The position numbers were made by a program, and so were the translations under genes. A DNA stretch of 64,000 bases from the NCBI GenBank assembly GCA_021232515.1, contig JAJPOQ010000055.1, positions 1 to 64,000 of the forward strand, in the 5' to 3' direction. The notes beneath the pieces are model-generated. The model ran no database searches and was not told where the DNA came from. It was given only the letters and a program-made list of their open reading frames with translations. The first letter of the stretch is position 1. Each line of letters starts with the position of its first letter. Positions 19,022 through 28,263 of this stretch are shown piece after piece. This DNA comes from Lentisphaeraceae bacterium. GTDB taxonomy: Bacteria > Verrucomicrobiota > Lentisphaeria > Lentisphaerales > Lentisphaeraceae.

Positions 19022-21858
19022 TGTTTTTAGCAGGACAGCGCTGGATAAGCGAAGCTGAACCAGAATTAGGTCTGGGAACAATTTTAAAAACGACGACAAG
19101 AGAAGTTCATATCTTCTTTGGAGCTTCACAGACAACGCGTGTTTACTCTCCGGAAAGCGCTCCATTGAAAAGAGCTGTCTTTCGAGTTGGCGATAAAGTT
19201 ACAGATAAGCAAGATGTCGAATTTAAAGTTTCTGATGTTGAGGAAGAAAACGGTCTGTTTTACTACTTCAATCAACAAGAAAGAGTGATCGAAACTGAGC
19301 TGGCTGACAATTTGAGCTTTAGTGAGCCACACGATAAGCTTTTGAAGCAGCATTTAGATGATCATCGATTATTCAATCTTCGTTATCAGAGCTATGAGCA
19401 TCAAAATAGAATAAAAAGTAGTTCTGTTTATGGTTACTCAGGTGCGCGTATCGATCTTATACCACATCAACTTTACGTTGCCTCTCAAGTGACCTCTAGA
19501 AAGAATCCACGCGTACTACTATCAGATGAAGTCGGTCTTGGTAAGACGATTGAAGCTGGCTTAGTTCTGCATCGTAAAATTTTAACCGGTGCAGTGACCC
19601 GCGTTTTAGTGATAGTTCCTGAGTCGCTTGTTCATCAGTGGTTTGTTGAGATGTTCCGTAAGTTCAATCTTTGGTTCACGATTATGGATGAAGAGCGCTG
19701 TAAAGCAGTGACTCAGTTTGATGAATCGGTTAACCCTTTCCTACAGGATCAGTTAGTTATTGCTAGTCAGGAGTTACTTCTAGAGAAGCCTGAGTGGGGT
19801 ATGCGTGCTGTTCAGGGTGAATGGGACTTGACGGTTATTGATGAAGCTCACCATATAGAGTGGCACCCTGAAAAGAGTTCTCCAGAGTATGAACTGGCTT
19901 CAGGTATATGTAATGGCTCAAAGGGAGTTTTACTTCTGACGGCGACTCCAGAACAGCTGGGCGAAGAAAGTCACTTTGCTCGTTTAAGACTTCTAGATCC
20001 GGATAAGTTTCACGACTTACAAAAGTTCCTGAATGAAGTTGAGGATGACCGCCAAACAGCAGCGGCAGCAAGATCCCTTATGTCAGGGAAGAAAGTATCA
20101 GCTTCAGAGAAGAAGCTTTTAAAAGAAGTTTTAGAGGGTGAAGCAAAGCTGGCTGAGTGGCTTAAAGAGCCAGAAAAGAATAGAGACAGTATTTTAGACG
20201 CACTCGTCGACAGGCACGGTCCAGGTCGAATGATTTTTAGAAATACGCGTCGAATCATGAAAAACTTTCCGGAAAGAAAACTTCAAATACATAAGTTCTC
20301 ATTGCCTCAAAGCTATAAAGAGTACTTATCAGATGCAGTCTTGGAGTCACTACAAGATCTTAAAGAGTTTGTCGATACTCATGCCATTCGCGAAAAGTTC
20401 TCAAATGATCCTCGAATCGAATGGTTAGTAAACTTCCTTCAGAAGAATAATGATGAGAAAGTTCTTTTCATATGTTCGACAAGAGAGAAAGCAGAAAAGA
20501 TTGAAGCTGCTTTTCAAAGTTTAAGTGGAAGAAAGACGGTTCTGTTTCATGAAGGTATGAGTCTCATGCAACGGGATAAGAATGCAGTTTACTTTGCTGA
20601 TGAAAACGGCGCCCAAATCATGTTCTGTTCAGAAATAGGCAGTGAAGGTCGAAATTTCCAATTTGCTCATAATTTGATCCTTTGGGATTTACCCATTCAA
20701 CCAGGTTTACTTGAGCAGCGTATCGGTCGACTTGATCGCATAGGTCAAACAGAGACTGTTAAGATTCATGTACCATTCTTTGAAGAAACTAGCCAGGAAG
20801 CTCTTCTACGCTTTTATCATGAAGGTTTAAATGCATTTGAGCAATCGCTTCAAGGAGAAGTTGTTTTCAGAGAGATAATGGAAACTGAGTTTCTAGAGTT
20901 GTTGATAAATAAAGAATTCTCAGGAAGCAAGTATCAAGCTTTCTTGAAAGAATTGGCGATCAAGTCAGAAGCGGTGCGTAGTAAGATCCTTGAAGGCCGA
21001 GATGCTTTACTTGAGTACAATTCATTTAGAGAAGACAAAGCGACTTACCTCGTCAATGAAATAGCCGAGAAAGATGAAGACCATCAATTAGAAACTTATC
21101 TGGAAGATGCTTTTGACTACTTCGGTATACTGCATGAAGAAATGAGCCCGGCTATATGGAAGATTGCTCCAGGACCAAATATGATTACAGACGCTTTACC
21201 TGCGATTCTCCCAGAGGGGCAGATGATGAGCCTGCGTCGCCAAAAAGCCTTGCACGATGAACAGATGATGTTTTTGAACTGGGAGCATCCACTCGTTGGC
21301 GGGATGATCGATCAGTTACTTGGTAGTGAGAAGGGAAATGCTTCCTTTGCCTTATACAAAGATGAGGATTCAAGAACTCTACTTTTAGAGACTGTTTTTG
21401 TACTAGAGTCTACAGCTGCTCCAGATTTACAGGTGTTCAGGTACCTTCCAGCAACGCCTATTCGTTTAGTTATGAATCATAAGATGGAGGATTTAACTGC
21501 AGAATTCCCATTTGAAGACCTAATTGAAGAGCTCGAAGACGGCGAACCTCATAAAGTTTTAGATGTCCCTCAGGTAGTTGATCAGCTAATTCCTGCAATG
21601 CTTGAAACGAGTCGAGAGCAGGTTGAGGGTATAAAAGAGCAGATTTTGGCGGAAAGTATTAAAAAAATGCAAATCACCGAAGAAGAGGGGATTCAGCGCT
21701 TAAAAGAGCTCGCGAAAATCAACCCTGCGGTGTCCGCGGAAGAAATTCAAATACTTGAGAATCAAAAGAATAAGTTGACTGAAGCCTTGTCTCGTTCGAC
21801 GCTTCGTTTGGACGCTGTGAGATTCATCTGGAAAGGTTCAGAAACTTACTTTGGTTAA
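19018..21858 (+). CDS. rapA: RNA polymerase-associated SNF2-family ATPase RapA
   Basis: A 946-residue Swi2/Snf2 ATPase close in length and sequence to E. coli RapA (968 residues), which recycles RNA polymerase. The N-terminus GQRWISEAEPELGLGTILKT corresponds to the RapA Tudor-like domain. Motif I is DEVGLGKTIEAG at 170-181 and motif II DEAHH begins at 275. LLLTATPEQLGEESHFARLR and the RIGRLDRIGQ helicase motif VI are also as in RapA. The C-terminal region (LRRQKALHDEQMMFLNWEHP onwards) covers the RapA-specific end domain. Either ATG of the tandem pair at 19018/19021 may be used. The overlap with the preceding membrane-protein gene indicates coupled translation. Confidence 0.96.
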   Translation: MMFLAGQRWISEAEPELGLGTILKTTTREVHIFFGASQTTRVYSPESAPLKRAVFRVGDKVTDKQDVEFKVSDVEEENGLFYYFNQQERVIETELADNLSFSEPHDKLLKQHLDDHRLFNLRYQSYEHQNRIKSSSVYGYSGARIDLIPHQLYVASQVTSRKNPRVLLSDEVGLGKTIEAGLVLHRKILTGAVTRVLVIVPESLVHQWFVEMFRKFNLWFTIMDEERCKAVTQFDESVNPFLQDQLVIASQELLLEKPEWGMRAVQGEWDLTVIDEAHHIEWHPEKSSPEYELASGICNGSKGVLLLTATPEQLGEESHFARLRLLDPDKFHDLQKFLNEVEDDRQTAAAARSLMSGKKVSASEKKLLKEVLEGEAKLAEWLKEPEKNRDSILDALVDRHGPGRMIFRNTRRIMKNFPERKLQIHKFSLPQSYKEYLSDAVLESLQDLKEFVDTHAIREKFSNDPRIEWLVNFLQKNNDEKVLFICSTREKAEKIEAAFQSLSGRKTVLFHEGMSLMQRDKNAVYFADENGAQIMFCSEIGSEGRNFQFAHNLILWDLPIQPGLLEQRIGRLDRIGQTETVKIHVPFFEETSQEALLRFYHEGLNAFEQSLQGEVVFREIMETEFLELLINKEFSGSKYQAFLKELAIKSEAVRSKILEGRDALLEYNSFREDKATYLVNEIAEKDEDHQLETYLEDAFDYFGILHEEMSPAIWKIAPGPNMITDALPAILPEGQMMSLRRQKALHDEQMMFLNWEHPLVGGMIDQLLGSEKGNASFALYKDEDSRTLLLETVFVLESTAAPDLQVFRYLPATPIRLVMNHKMEDLTAEFPFEDLIEELEDGEPHKVLDVPQVVDQLIPAMLETSREQVEGIKEQILAESIKKMQITEEEGIQRLKELAKINPAVSAEEIQILENQKNKLTEALSRSTLRLDAVRFIWKGSETYFG

Positions 21859-21897
21859 GAAATAAAAATATTTACTTAAAAAACTTAAAATAGTCGA

Positions 21898-21925
21898 TTG
21901 ACAAGGTCACAAACAAGACTATTTT
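21898..21925 (+). promoter_or_regulatory. Promoter of the tRNA-Phe gene
   Basis: TTGACA at 21898-21903 and TATTTT at 21920-21925 are separated by 16 bases, with a predicted start near 21932, about 23 bases before the mature tRNA end. A strong consensus -35 fits a stable-RNA promoter. Confidence 0.55.
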
Positions 21926-21954
21926 CTGCACGTGTTCGACCTACAAGACACGTC

Positions 21955-22027
<73 letters not shown>

Positions 22028-22033
22028 CTCAAG

Positions 22034-22064
22034 CCCTGAAGTAGAAATACTTCAGGGTTTTTTT
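22034..22064 (+). terminator. Rho-independent terminator of tRNA-Phe
   Basis: CCCTGAAGTA (22034-22043), tetraloop GAAA, TACTTCAGGG (22048-22057), then seven Ts. It is a perfect 10-bp stem. A 19-base core of it recurs at 23608-23626. Confidence 0.93.
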
Positions 22065-22077
22065 GTGTACTGCTAGT

Positions 22078-23352
22078 TTATCCAGAAACTTCTGAAAGCA
22101 GTTTATCATCTTCACTCCTAATCGTCTTATCCTTAAATAAGAAGACAAAGAGAAAAAGAACTATTGTCAGAAGAATAACAGGCAACAACCAGAACGTTTG
22201 AAAGTTTTGGTGAGTTGGAGAACTTCCAACAACCTGATTGTAGATAATTCCAGAGAAAATTTGGGCACTGAGAAGAAAACCAATTCCTTGTGTGAAAACT
22301 GTCAAAAGGGCTTGAGCTTGAGCTCTTACTTCTGATTTAACTATTTTATCAATGTAGAGATAACCGGATATAAAAACAAAGTCGTAAGCGAATCCATGCA
22401 ATACAACTCCCACCGTAAGCATCGCACCGATCTGTAAACTGAATTGAGAGGATTCGGATAGTATGCCTGCAGCCCCAGAGAATACTAGGTAACGAAGAAT
22501 CCATGAGCTTATACCTATGATCATCGTCCACTTAATGCCAAACTTTTTAATGAAGAAAGGCAATATCAATGACAAAACAAAGAGCTCGGTTATTTGGCCA
22601 AGAGTTAGGAATGCGCCAGGGTGGTCAATACCAGCGTGTCCTAGAAAAGTAGCGCCATTTGCCCAGTAGGGCATCATCCCTATACAAACTAAAAATGACG
22701 CTAGCATGAAAATAGTAAATTTAAAATTTTTAAAGTATGGGAAAACCTTAATTCCTAGGAGATCCCCGATAGCGACTTTTTTATTTTCTGAGGTCGGTAT
22801 TGTATGTGGAAGTAAGAAAGAGAATATACCTGTAAGTATTGAAGAAACTGCAGCGATGTAAAACTGAATAACGCTTGTATCGGCCATGAGAAATGCGCTC
22901 ATAAATAAACCAGCCAGAATCCAACCTAAAGTTGCAAAGACTCGAACTCTGGGATAGGACTTTTCAGGATCATTTAAGTGGGTTAGGCATATTGTGTTAG
23001 ATAAACCCAGAGTTGGCATGAAGCATAAAGCGTGCAAGAAAATAAACGTTAGGAATAGTGTGGCAGAATCGACTGATGCGAACTGTGGAACTATTGCCAT
23101 AAATACTCCACCGACAACTAACAATAAGGCTTGTAGTTTTTCTGCATTCATAAAGCGATCTGCAAAAGCTCCCATAAAGCATGGAGTGACTATTGCTGCT
23201 AGAGGAGTAGATGAGTAAGCCCAGCCAATATATTCGCCCATTCCTTTTTCAAGCATAAAAAAACCAATGGTAGCATACCAAGAGCCCCAGGTGAAAAAGA
23301 TACCAAACATGGTAATGCTTAGTTTGGTAAATATTTTTAATTCGTTTTTCAT
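22078..23352 (-). CDS. MFS transporter, nucleoside:H+ symporter (NHS) type
   Basis: A 424-residue membrane protein with about 12 hydrophobic segments. The N-terminal FGIFFTWGSWYATIGFFM and YSSTPLAAIVTPCFMGAFAD, and the later LGWILAGLFMS, resemble the NupG/XapB nucleoside-proton symporter branch of the major facilitator superfamily. Uptake of nucleosides or a related polyol or sugar is the best guess. AAGGAA lies 5 bases before the ATG. It is a single-gene unit, convergent with tRNA-Phe and flanked on both sides by copies of the same 19-base hairpin. Substrate cannot be fixed from sequence. Confidence 0.82.
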   Translation of the reverse strand: MKNELKIFTKLSITMFGIFFTWGSWYATIGFFMLEKGMGEYIGWAYSSTPLAAIVTPCFMGAFADRFMNAEKLQALLLVVGGVFMAIVPQFASVDSATLFLTFIFLHALCFMPTLGLSNTICLTHLNDPEKSYPRVRVFATLGWILAGLFMSAFLMADTSVIQFYIAAVSSILTGIFSFLLPHTIPTSENKKVAIGDLLGIKVFPYFKNFKFTIFMLASFLVCIGMMPYWANGATFLGHAGIDHPGAFLTLGQITELFVLSLILPFFIKKFGIKWTMIIGISSWILRYLVFSGAAGILSESSQFSLQIGAMLTVGVVLHGFAYDFVFISGYLYIDKIVKSEVRAQAQALLTVFTQGIGFLLSAQIFSGIIYNQVVGSSPTHQNFQTFWLLPVILLTIVLFLFVFLFKDKTIRSEDDKLLSEVSG

Positions 23353-23749
23353 ATTTTTCCTTATAAGTACAATGAGTTTAGGTAATTCGACTTTATAATA
23401 TCACTATGTTATTATAAAAGAAATATCTTACTCTTTAAGAAATGAAGAATAATGGAAATTTAATCTAAAAAATAAGCTTGAGAGTAGAGGACATTTGGTT
23501 GAATTCTTAAGCTAAAAAGAATGTACTTGTGTAAATTATAGCTTCATGTCTGTTTGGATAATTAAGAATATCAGTACCTGACTTCGGCATTATGCTTCTA
23601 AGGGTATGAAGTAGAAATACTTCAGAGGTTTCATGAAAATTTTCTTAAAACTGTCATTAATTATCATTTTATTTCGTCTAATAACTATGAGAATATTAGG
23701 ATATCACTGATTTTACTCACAATTAAGATGTTTGGCATTTATGCTCCTG
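23353..23749. other. Long AT-rich intergenic region between divergent genes
   Basis: Part of a 480-base gap between the MFS gene (-) and the monoheme cytochrome gene (+). I see no convincing reading frame or RNA gene. It contains a near-copy of the tRNA-Phe terminator hairpin (annotated separately). The distal end carries the cytochrome promoter (annotated separately). Confidence 0.5.
23608..23626. repeat. Second copy of the tRNA-Phe terminator hairpin core
   Basis: TGAAGTAGAAATACTTCAG is identical to 22036-22054 over 19 bases and forms the same GAAA-loop hairpin. Here the outer stem is degraded and only TTT follows. It lies about 1.57 kb from the first copy, on the far side of the MFS gene, in direct orientation (though the core is itself palindromic). 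Confidence 0.7.
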
Positions 23750-23777
23750 TTGACTTCGTATACAGGACGACTATAAT
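23750..23777 (+). promoter_or_regulatory. Promoter of the monoheme cytochrome gene
   Basis: TTGACT (23750-23755), 16-base spacer, TATAAT (23772-23777). The predicted start near 23784 gives a leader of about 49 bases with AAAAGGA 10 bases before the ATG. Confidence 0.6.
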
Positions 23778-23832
23778 AAGTGCTCACTGAACATTAGGAA
23801 CAATGTTAATCAAACAAAAGGACTGAACGAAC

Positions 23833-24228
23833 ATGAGAAAGTTCATCTTTGGCACAGCAGCAATGTTGACTGCTATCTCCCTACAAGCAGGTGTTGATTT
23901 CGATAAAGATATCAAACCAGTTCTAGAAAGCCGTTGCGTTAAATGTCACGGTGCAAAAAAGCAGAAAGGTGAATACCGCCTTAGTAATGCAAAAGATATC
24001 CTTAAAGCTGGTGATTCTGAAGAAACACCACTTGTTGCTGGTAAACCTGATGCAAGTTACATTATAAAACTTATCTCAATGACAGATGATGATGATGATG
24101 TTATGCCTCCTAAGGGCGGTACTCTTACTAAAGATCAAGTTGCTAAATTTAAGCAATGGGTCAAAGAAGGTGCTAAGTTTCCTGCAGGCGTAGAGCTTAA
24201 AGACACTTCTAAGAAGAAAATGAAATAA
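23833..24228 (+). CDS. Small PSCyt1-type monoheme cytochrome c
   Basis: A 131-residue exported protein. The signal peptide MRKFIFGTAAMLTAISLQA is followed by VDFDKDIKPVLESRCVKCHG, with one CxxCH heme site, then MPPKGGTLTKDQ with the probable distal Met. It matches the N-terminal PSCyt1 domain of the large cytochromes at 1325 and 6249 but stands alone. A Lys-rich tail (SKKKMK) ends it. It is expressed from its own promoter and closed by a strong terminator, so it is a single-gene unit. It likely passes electrons to or from the periplasmic enzymes encoded nearby; this is inference. Confidence 0.92.
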   Translation: MRKFIFGTAAMLTAISLQAGVDFDKDIKPVLESRCVKCHGAKKQKGEYRLSNAKDILKAGDSEETPLVAGKPDASYIIKLISMTDDDDDVMPPKGGTLTKDQVAKFKQWVKEGAKFPAGVELKDTSKKKMK

Positions 24229-24251
24229 TCATTTTCCGATCATAGTTTTCA

Positions 24252-24284
24252 AATGCCGATTCGAAAGAGTCGGCATTTTTTTTG
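24252..24284 (+). terminator. Rho-independent terminator after the monoheme cytochrome gene
   Basis: AATGCCGA (24252-24259) pairs with TCGGCATT (24270-24277). The stem continues through a T-G wobble and two pairs to a GAAA loop, and a run of Ts follows. Confidence 0.92.
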
Positions 24285-24486
24285 TTTTGTTCGTAAAAAT
24301 CAGCGTGGGATTTGTTTATAATTCTTATTTATAAATAGCTGATTGTTGTGTAAATATTGTGTATGAAACTAGTCGAGTATCTATCTTGACTCTTTATTTC
24401 CTGCAGTCATAAAGCTCTTGTGTATTTTTTGTAATATTTATTGTCTTGAAGGTTATTCTATTCTAGACAGTGTGTATGGAGAACTT

Positions 24487-26883
24487 ATGATAAACAAAAT
24501 AATGTTGCTTTTATCCTTTTGCTGCTTATCAGCATTCTCGTTGGAGAAAGTAAAAATCGATTTCAATCAAGTAAAACCCTTTGTAGAAAAATACTGCTAT
24601 GATTGTCATGGCGACGGTGTTGATAAAGGTGGTTTTGACTTTGATAAATTAGGCAAAGATCTTTCCGATCCAGCTATATTCTTTAAGTGGGAACAAGTAC
24701 TTGAAAGAGCTATCTCTGGAGAAATGCCTCCTAAGAAAAAGAAGAAGCGTCCAAGCTCTAAAGATCTAGAGAGCTTTGAGCATCATCTATCTCCAAGTCT
24801 TTTTAGGGTTCATTCCGCTAAGAAAGGGACAATCCTTAGACGACTGAATAATCAAGAATATGAAAATACACTAAATGACGTTTTTGGTACCAACTTAAAA
24901 ATAGCGGAACAGTTACCAGAAGATGGGCGTTCTCATGAGTTTGATACGGTAGGTAAAGCCCTCGGTATATCTATGGCTCAAATGCAGAAGTATATAGAAG
25001 TCGCTCGTTTTGTCGTTGATGAGTCCATCGCAGAATGGAGTACAGCTCCAAAAGCAGAGACAAAGACTGTAAGTTTTTTAGATAGTAAAAGCGATGTTAA
25101 AAAGTTCATTGGTGAGGTTTGGAAAAAACTTCCGGACAACTCAGTAGTTCGTTTTGAGAAGTTAGGTTACCCTTCAGGTAAAATAGGTAGCTCAAGAATA
25201 CGCAAACCAGGTCTTTATAGCATTCAAGTAAATGGTTATGCTCATCAGTCAGATATACCTGTTAGATTTTCTGTGTCTGCGTCTAAACATGACAAAGGTT
25301 CAACTCCACGAGTTTTTGGTTATTACTCTTTTCCTCCAGAGAAATCGAGTATTGAGATAAGCGCATATTTATACGATGGCGAAATGATCACTATTGAGCC
25401 TTATGGAATAAAGGATAAGGAGCGCAATGAACGCAAGAAGAATAAAACTCCTATCGAAGCTTACAAAGGTCCCGGTCTAGCGATTACCAATGTAGTTATG
25501 AATGGTCCTCTTTATTCTGATTATCCTAGCCCTGGACATAAACTTCTTTTTACTGGCGTCAAACGCATCGAGCAAGAGCCTGGTAACCCCAAAGATAAGA
25601 AGAAGTCATGGTATCGCCCTAAATTTAAAGTAGAGGTCTCAGATGAAGCGGCGGCGGCTCGTTTAGCGCTGAATACCTTATCTAAAAAACTTATTCGTAA
25701 AGACAGTGTAAAGCTCGATCCATACATGAGTTTGTTTCAGCAGGAGCGCAAATTAGGCGAAACTTATGAGGAGTCTTTAAAGACGGCAGTTGTAGCTCTT
25801 CTAAGTTCCACAGACTTCCTATACTTTCATGAGAAGCAAGGAGCTTTAAGTAGCTTAGCAATTGCTGGTCGCCTTTCATACTTTTTAAATAGAACCGTCC
25901 CAGATGAGCATTTGAAAAAAGCAGACCTGACTAAGGAAAAGGAAAGAAATAAACAGTTTGAACGCTTGATGAAAGATGAAAAGTTTGAGCGCTTCATTAC
26001 AGACTTTACTGATGCATGGTTGAATCTAAGAGAAATGGATTTTACCGCACCAGATAAACGCCTTTTCCCAGAGTATGATGAATACTTACGCTACTCCATG
26101 CCGCTTGAGACGACAGAGTTTTTAAGAACGATGATTCAAGAAAACTTACCGATAAAGAACTTTATAAAGTCGGACTTTTTGTTGCTGAATGATCGCCTAG
26201 CAAGTCACTATGGCATTTCAGGAGTAAATGGCACCAAGTTTCGTAAAGTCACTTTACCGCAAGATAGTTTGAGAGGTGGCCTTTTGACACAGAGTAGCAT
26301 TCTGAAGGTTTCTGCAAATGGCACCAACTCATCGCCAGTTGTTCGAGGCATCTGGGTTATGGAAAGACTTCTCGGTAAAGAACCACCACCGCCACCACCA
26401 GGAGTTCCTGGAGTTGAACCAGATACTCGTGGAGCAACTACACTGCGCGAATTGTTAGCGAAGCACAGTTCTCTTCAAAGTTGTCAGGGGTGTCACTCGC
26501 GAATCGACCCTTTGGGTTTTGCCCTTGAAGAGTTTAATCCAATTGGCGGTCATAGAACTTACTACCGTGCTACGGCAGGTAAAGGCAAAAAGATTTCGGG
26601 TACACGTTATAGAATTGGTCCGGACGTCGACTCTTCAGGCGAAATGCCAGATGGAGCAAGTTTTAAAGGCTATAAAGGTTTTCGAGACTATATGGTCACT
26701 AAGCCAGATCTTTTAGCTGAAGCGTTTGTTGGTAAACTACTGACTTTCTCTACAGGACGTAACATGGGGTTCTCCGATGAGCCTGAGATAAAAGCTATCG
26801 TCAAAGAAGCCTCTAAAAAAGGCTATCGCGTTAAGGATATCTTTAAACTAGTAATTAATTCACGTATATTTTTGTCGAAGTAG
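24487..26883 (+). CDS. DUF1587/DUF1592/DUF1588/DUF1585 cytochrome-type protein
   Basis: An exported 798-residue planctomycete-type protein. The signal peptide is followed by heme motif CYDCH at 37-41. DUF1587 is marked by LRRLNNQEYENTLNDVFGTN. DUF1592/1595 is marked by AIAGRLSYFLNRTVPDEHL and the ITDFTDAWLNLREMD region. DUF1588 contains SILKVSANGTNSSPVVRG, a Pro-rich EPPPPPPGVPG turn and a second CxxCH, CQGCHSRIDPLGFALE, at 666-670. DUF1585 is the C-terminal LLTFSTGRNMGFSDEPE. GGAG before the ATG at 24487 fixes the start; the in-frame ATG at 24418 has no support. The DUF1552 partner follows after 11 bases. The family is linked to polysaccharide-degrading or redox functions, without a proven reaction. 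Confidence 0.93.
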   Translation: MINKIMLLLSFCCLSAFSLEKVKIDFNQVKPFVEKYCYDCHGDGVDKGGFDFDKLGKDLSDPAIFFKWEQVLERAISGEMPPKKKKKRPSSKDLESFEHHLSPSLFRVHSAKKGTILRRLNNQEYENTLNDVFGTNLKIAEQLPEDGRSHEFDTVGKALGISMAQMQKYIEVARFVVDESIAEWSTAPKAETKTVSFLDSKSDVKKFIGEVWKKLPDNSVVRFEKLGYPSGKIGSSRIRKPGLYSIQVNGYAHQSDIPVRFSVSASKHDKGSTPRVFGYYSFPPEKSSIEISAYLYDGEMITIEPYGIKDKERNERKKNKTPIEAYKGPGLAITNVVMNGPLYSDYPSPGHKLLFTGVKRIEQEPGNPKDKKKSWYRPKFKVEVSDEAAAARLALNTLSKKLIRKDSVKLDPYMSLFQQERKLGETYEESLKTAVVALLSSTDFLYFHEKQGALSSLAIAGRLSYFLNRTVPDEHLKKADLTKEKERNKQFERLMKDEKFERFITDFTDAWLNLREMDFTAPDKRLFPEYDEYLRYSMPLETTEFLRTMIQENLPIKNFIKSDFLLLNDRLASHYGISGVNGTKFRKVTLPQDSLRGGLLTQSSILKVSANGTNSSPVVRGIWVMERLLGKEPPPPPPGVPGVEPDTRGATTLRELLAKHSSLQSCQGCHSRIDPLGFALEEFNPIGGHRTYYRATAGKGKKISGTRYRIGPDVDSSGEMPDGASFKGYKGFRDYMVTKPDLLAEAFVGKLLTFSTGRNMGFSDEPEIKAIVKEASKKGYRVKDIFKLVINSRIFLSK

Positions 26884-26894
26884 GAGCTAAACAC

Positions 26895-28193
26895 ATGTCA
26901 TATATATCAACGAAAAAGAAGATCGACCGCCGTACAATGCTTAAGGGTACTGGCGTTTCTATGGCCTTACCTTTTTTAGGTGCTATGCTTCCAGCGTTTC
27001 AGACGAAAGCAGCATCTAAAAAGTCTCAGGCTCCTAAAAGGTTTATTGCTGCTCAAGCTCCTCTAGGTTTTCATATGCCTTACTTTACTCCTGAGAAGGC
27101 CGGCAAAGACTACGACTTACCAGAGTATTTAAAGCTTATAAAAGATCATCGAAATGATTTTACTATATTCTCTGGATTCTGTCACCCAAATCAAAATGGC
27201 GCCAATGGTCACTCATCGGGTTTGACTTGGTTGACGTCTGTTGAAAGACCAGGATTGGCCGGCTTTAAAAATAGAATTTCTATAGATCAGGTTATGGCTG
27301 CTAAGATAGGCGCGGCTACTCGTTACCAGTTTATGAACCTTTCTGCTTCAGGAGGTCATTCACTATCATGGACCGCAAATGGTGTTTCTATTCCTTATGA
27401 TCCATCTCCAGTAAAAGTCTTTAAGAAGTTATTTGTCGATCAATCAAAAGACCAAATTAAAAAAGACGAGAAGAATTTACTGAAGAATAAAAGTATCCTC
27501 GATACAGTTATGCAGCCCGCAAAAGATTTAGAGAAGACTCTGGGGAATGAAGATCGACAGAAGTTGGAAGAGTATTTGTCTTCTGTTAGAGCTTTGGAGA
27601 TACGTCTTGAGCAAAATAAGGACTGGGTTAACAAGCCTAAGCCCAAAGTAGACTTTACTGTGAAGAATGATCCAGATAAGCATGGCGTGATAGAGAAGCA
27701 GAGACTTTTCTATGAATTGATGGCGCTGGCCTTACAGACTGACTCAACTCGTGTTATGACCTACTCTCTAGGTTCTTTAAGTGCTCCTATAGCAAATCTT
27801 GACGGTGTGAAAAATGATTGGCATAACCTTTCCCACCATGGTAAAGATCCAGCTAAGATTGCTGAATTAAAAATTGTTGAGGATGCCGAGTTCGTAGAGT
27901 TTAATCGATTCTTGAATAGAGTGAAAAGTATGAAAGAAGGGAATGGAAACGTTCTAGATAATACGGCGATACTTTTTGGCTCAAACTTAGGAAGTGCGGC
28001 GTCTCACAACTGGCATAACTTGCCAATCATGATTGCAGGCGGCGGATTTAAGCATGGTAGTCACATTGTTCACGATAGTAAAAATAATACTAACTTAGCC
28101 AATCTGTTTGTACCTCTCTTAAATCATATGGGAGTGGAAGTGGATCGCTTTGGAACTAGTACGAGTTCTTCAGTAGAAGGTTTTTCGATTTAG
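26895..28193 (+). CDS. DUF1552 protein
   Basis: A 432-residue DUF1552 protein, the usual partner of DUF1592-family cytochromes. The N-terminal DRRTMLKGTGVSMALPFLGA is a Tat-like export signal. Family blocks include FSGFCHPNQNGANGHSSGLT, LSASGGHSLSWTANG, DWHNLSHHGKDPAKI and TAILFGSNLGSAASHNWHNL near the C-terminus. It starts 11 bases after the DUF1592-family gene, so the pair forms one operon, ending at a bidirectional terminator shared with the convergent PhoD gene. A periplasmic partner role is inferred; chemistry is unknown. Confidence 0.93.
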   Translation: MSYISTKKKIDRRTMLKGTGVSMALPFLGAMLPAFQTKAASKKSQAPKRFIAAQAPLGFHMPYFTPEKAGKDYDLPEYLKLIKDHRNDFTIFSGFCHPNQNGANGHSSGLTWLTSVERPGLAGFKNRISIDQVMAAKIGAATRYQFMNLSASGGHSLSWTANGVSIPYDPSPVKVFKKLFVDQSKDQIKKDEKNLLKNKSILDTVMQPAKDLEKTLGNEDRQKLEEYLSSVRALEIRLEQNKDWVNKPKPKVDFTVKNDPDKHGVIEKQRLFYELMALALQTDSTRVMTYSLGSLSAPIANLDGVKNDWHNLSHHGKDPAKIAELKIVEDAEFVEFNRFLNRVKSMKEGNGNVLDNTAILFGSNLGSAASHNWHNLPIMIAGGGFKHGSHIVHDSKNNTNLANLFVPLLNHMGVEVDRFGTSTSSSVEGFSI

Positions 28194-28220
28194 TATTTAA
28201 CGACAAATTTATGCAAAAAA

Positions 28221-28247
28221 AAAGCTCGGTGATTAAACCGAGCTTTT
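28221..28247. terminator. Bidirectional rho-independent terminator
   Basis: AAAGCTCGGT pairs with ACCGAGCTTT around a GATTAA loop. A-runs precede and T-runs follow the stem, so it can serve both the DUF1552 gene (+) and the PhoD gene (-), which converge here. Confidence 0.92.
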
Positions 28248-28263
28248 TTATTCTATAAAGTTA

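Noticed and set aside
22349-23218. Several 60-75-codon frames on both strands inside the MFS gene.
   Set aside because: They are shadows of a full-length transporter frame with continuous membrane helices, and none has a ribosome-binding site.
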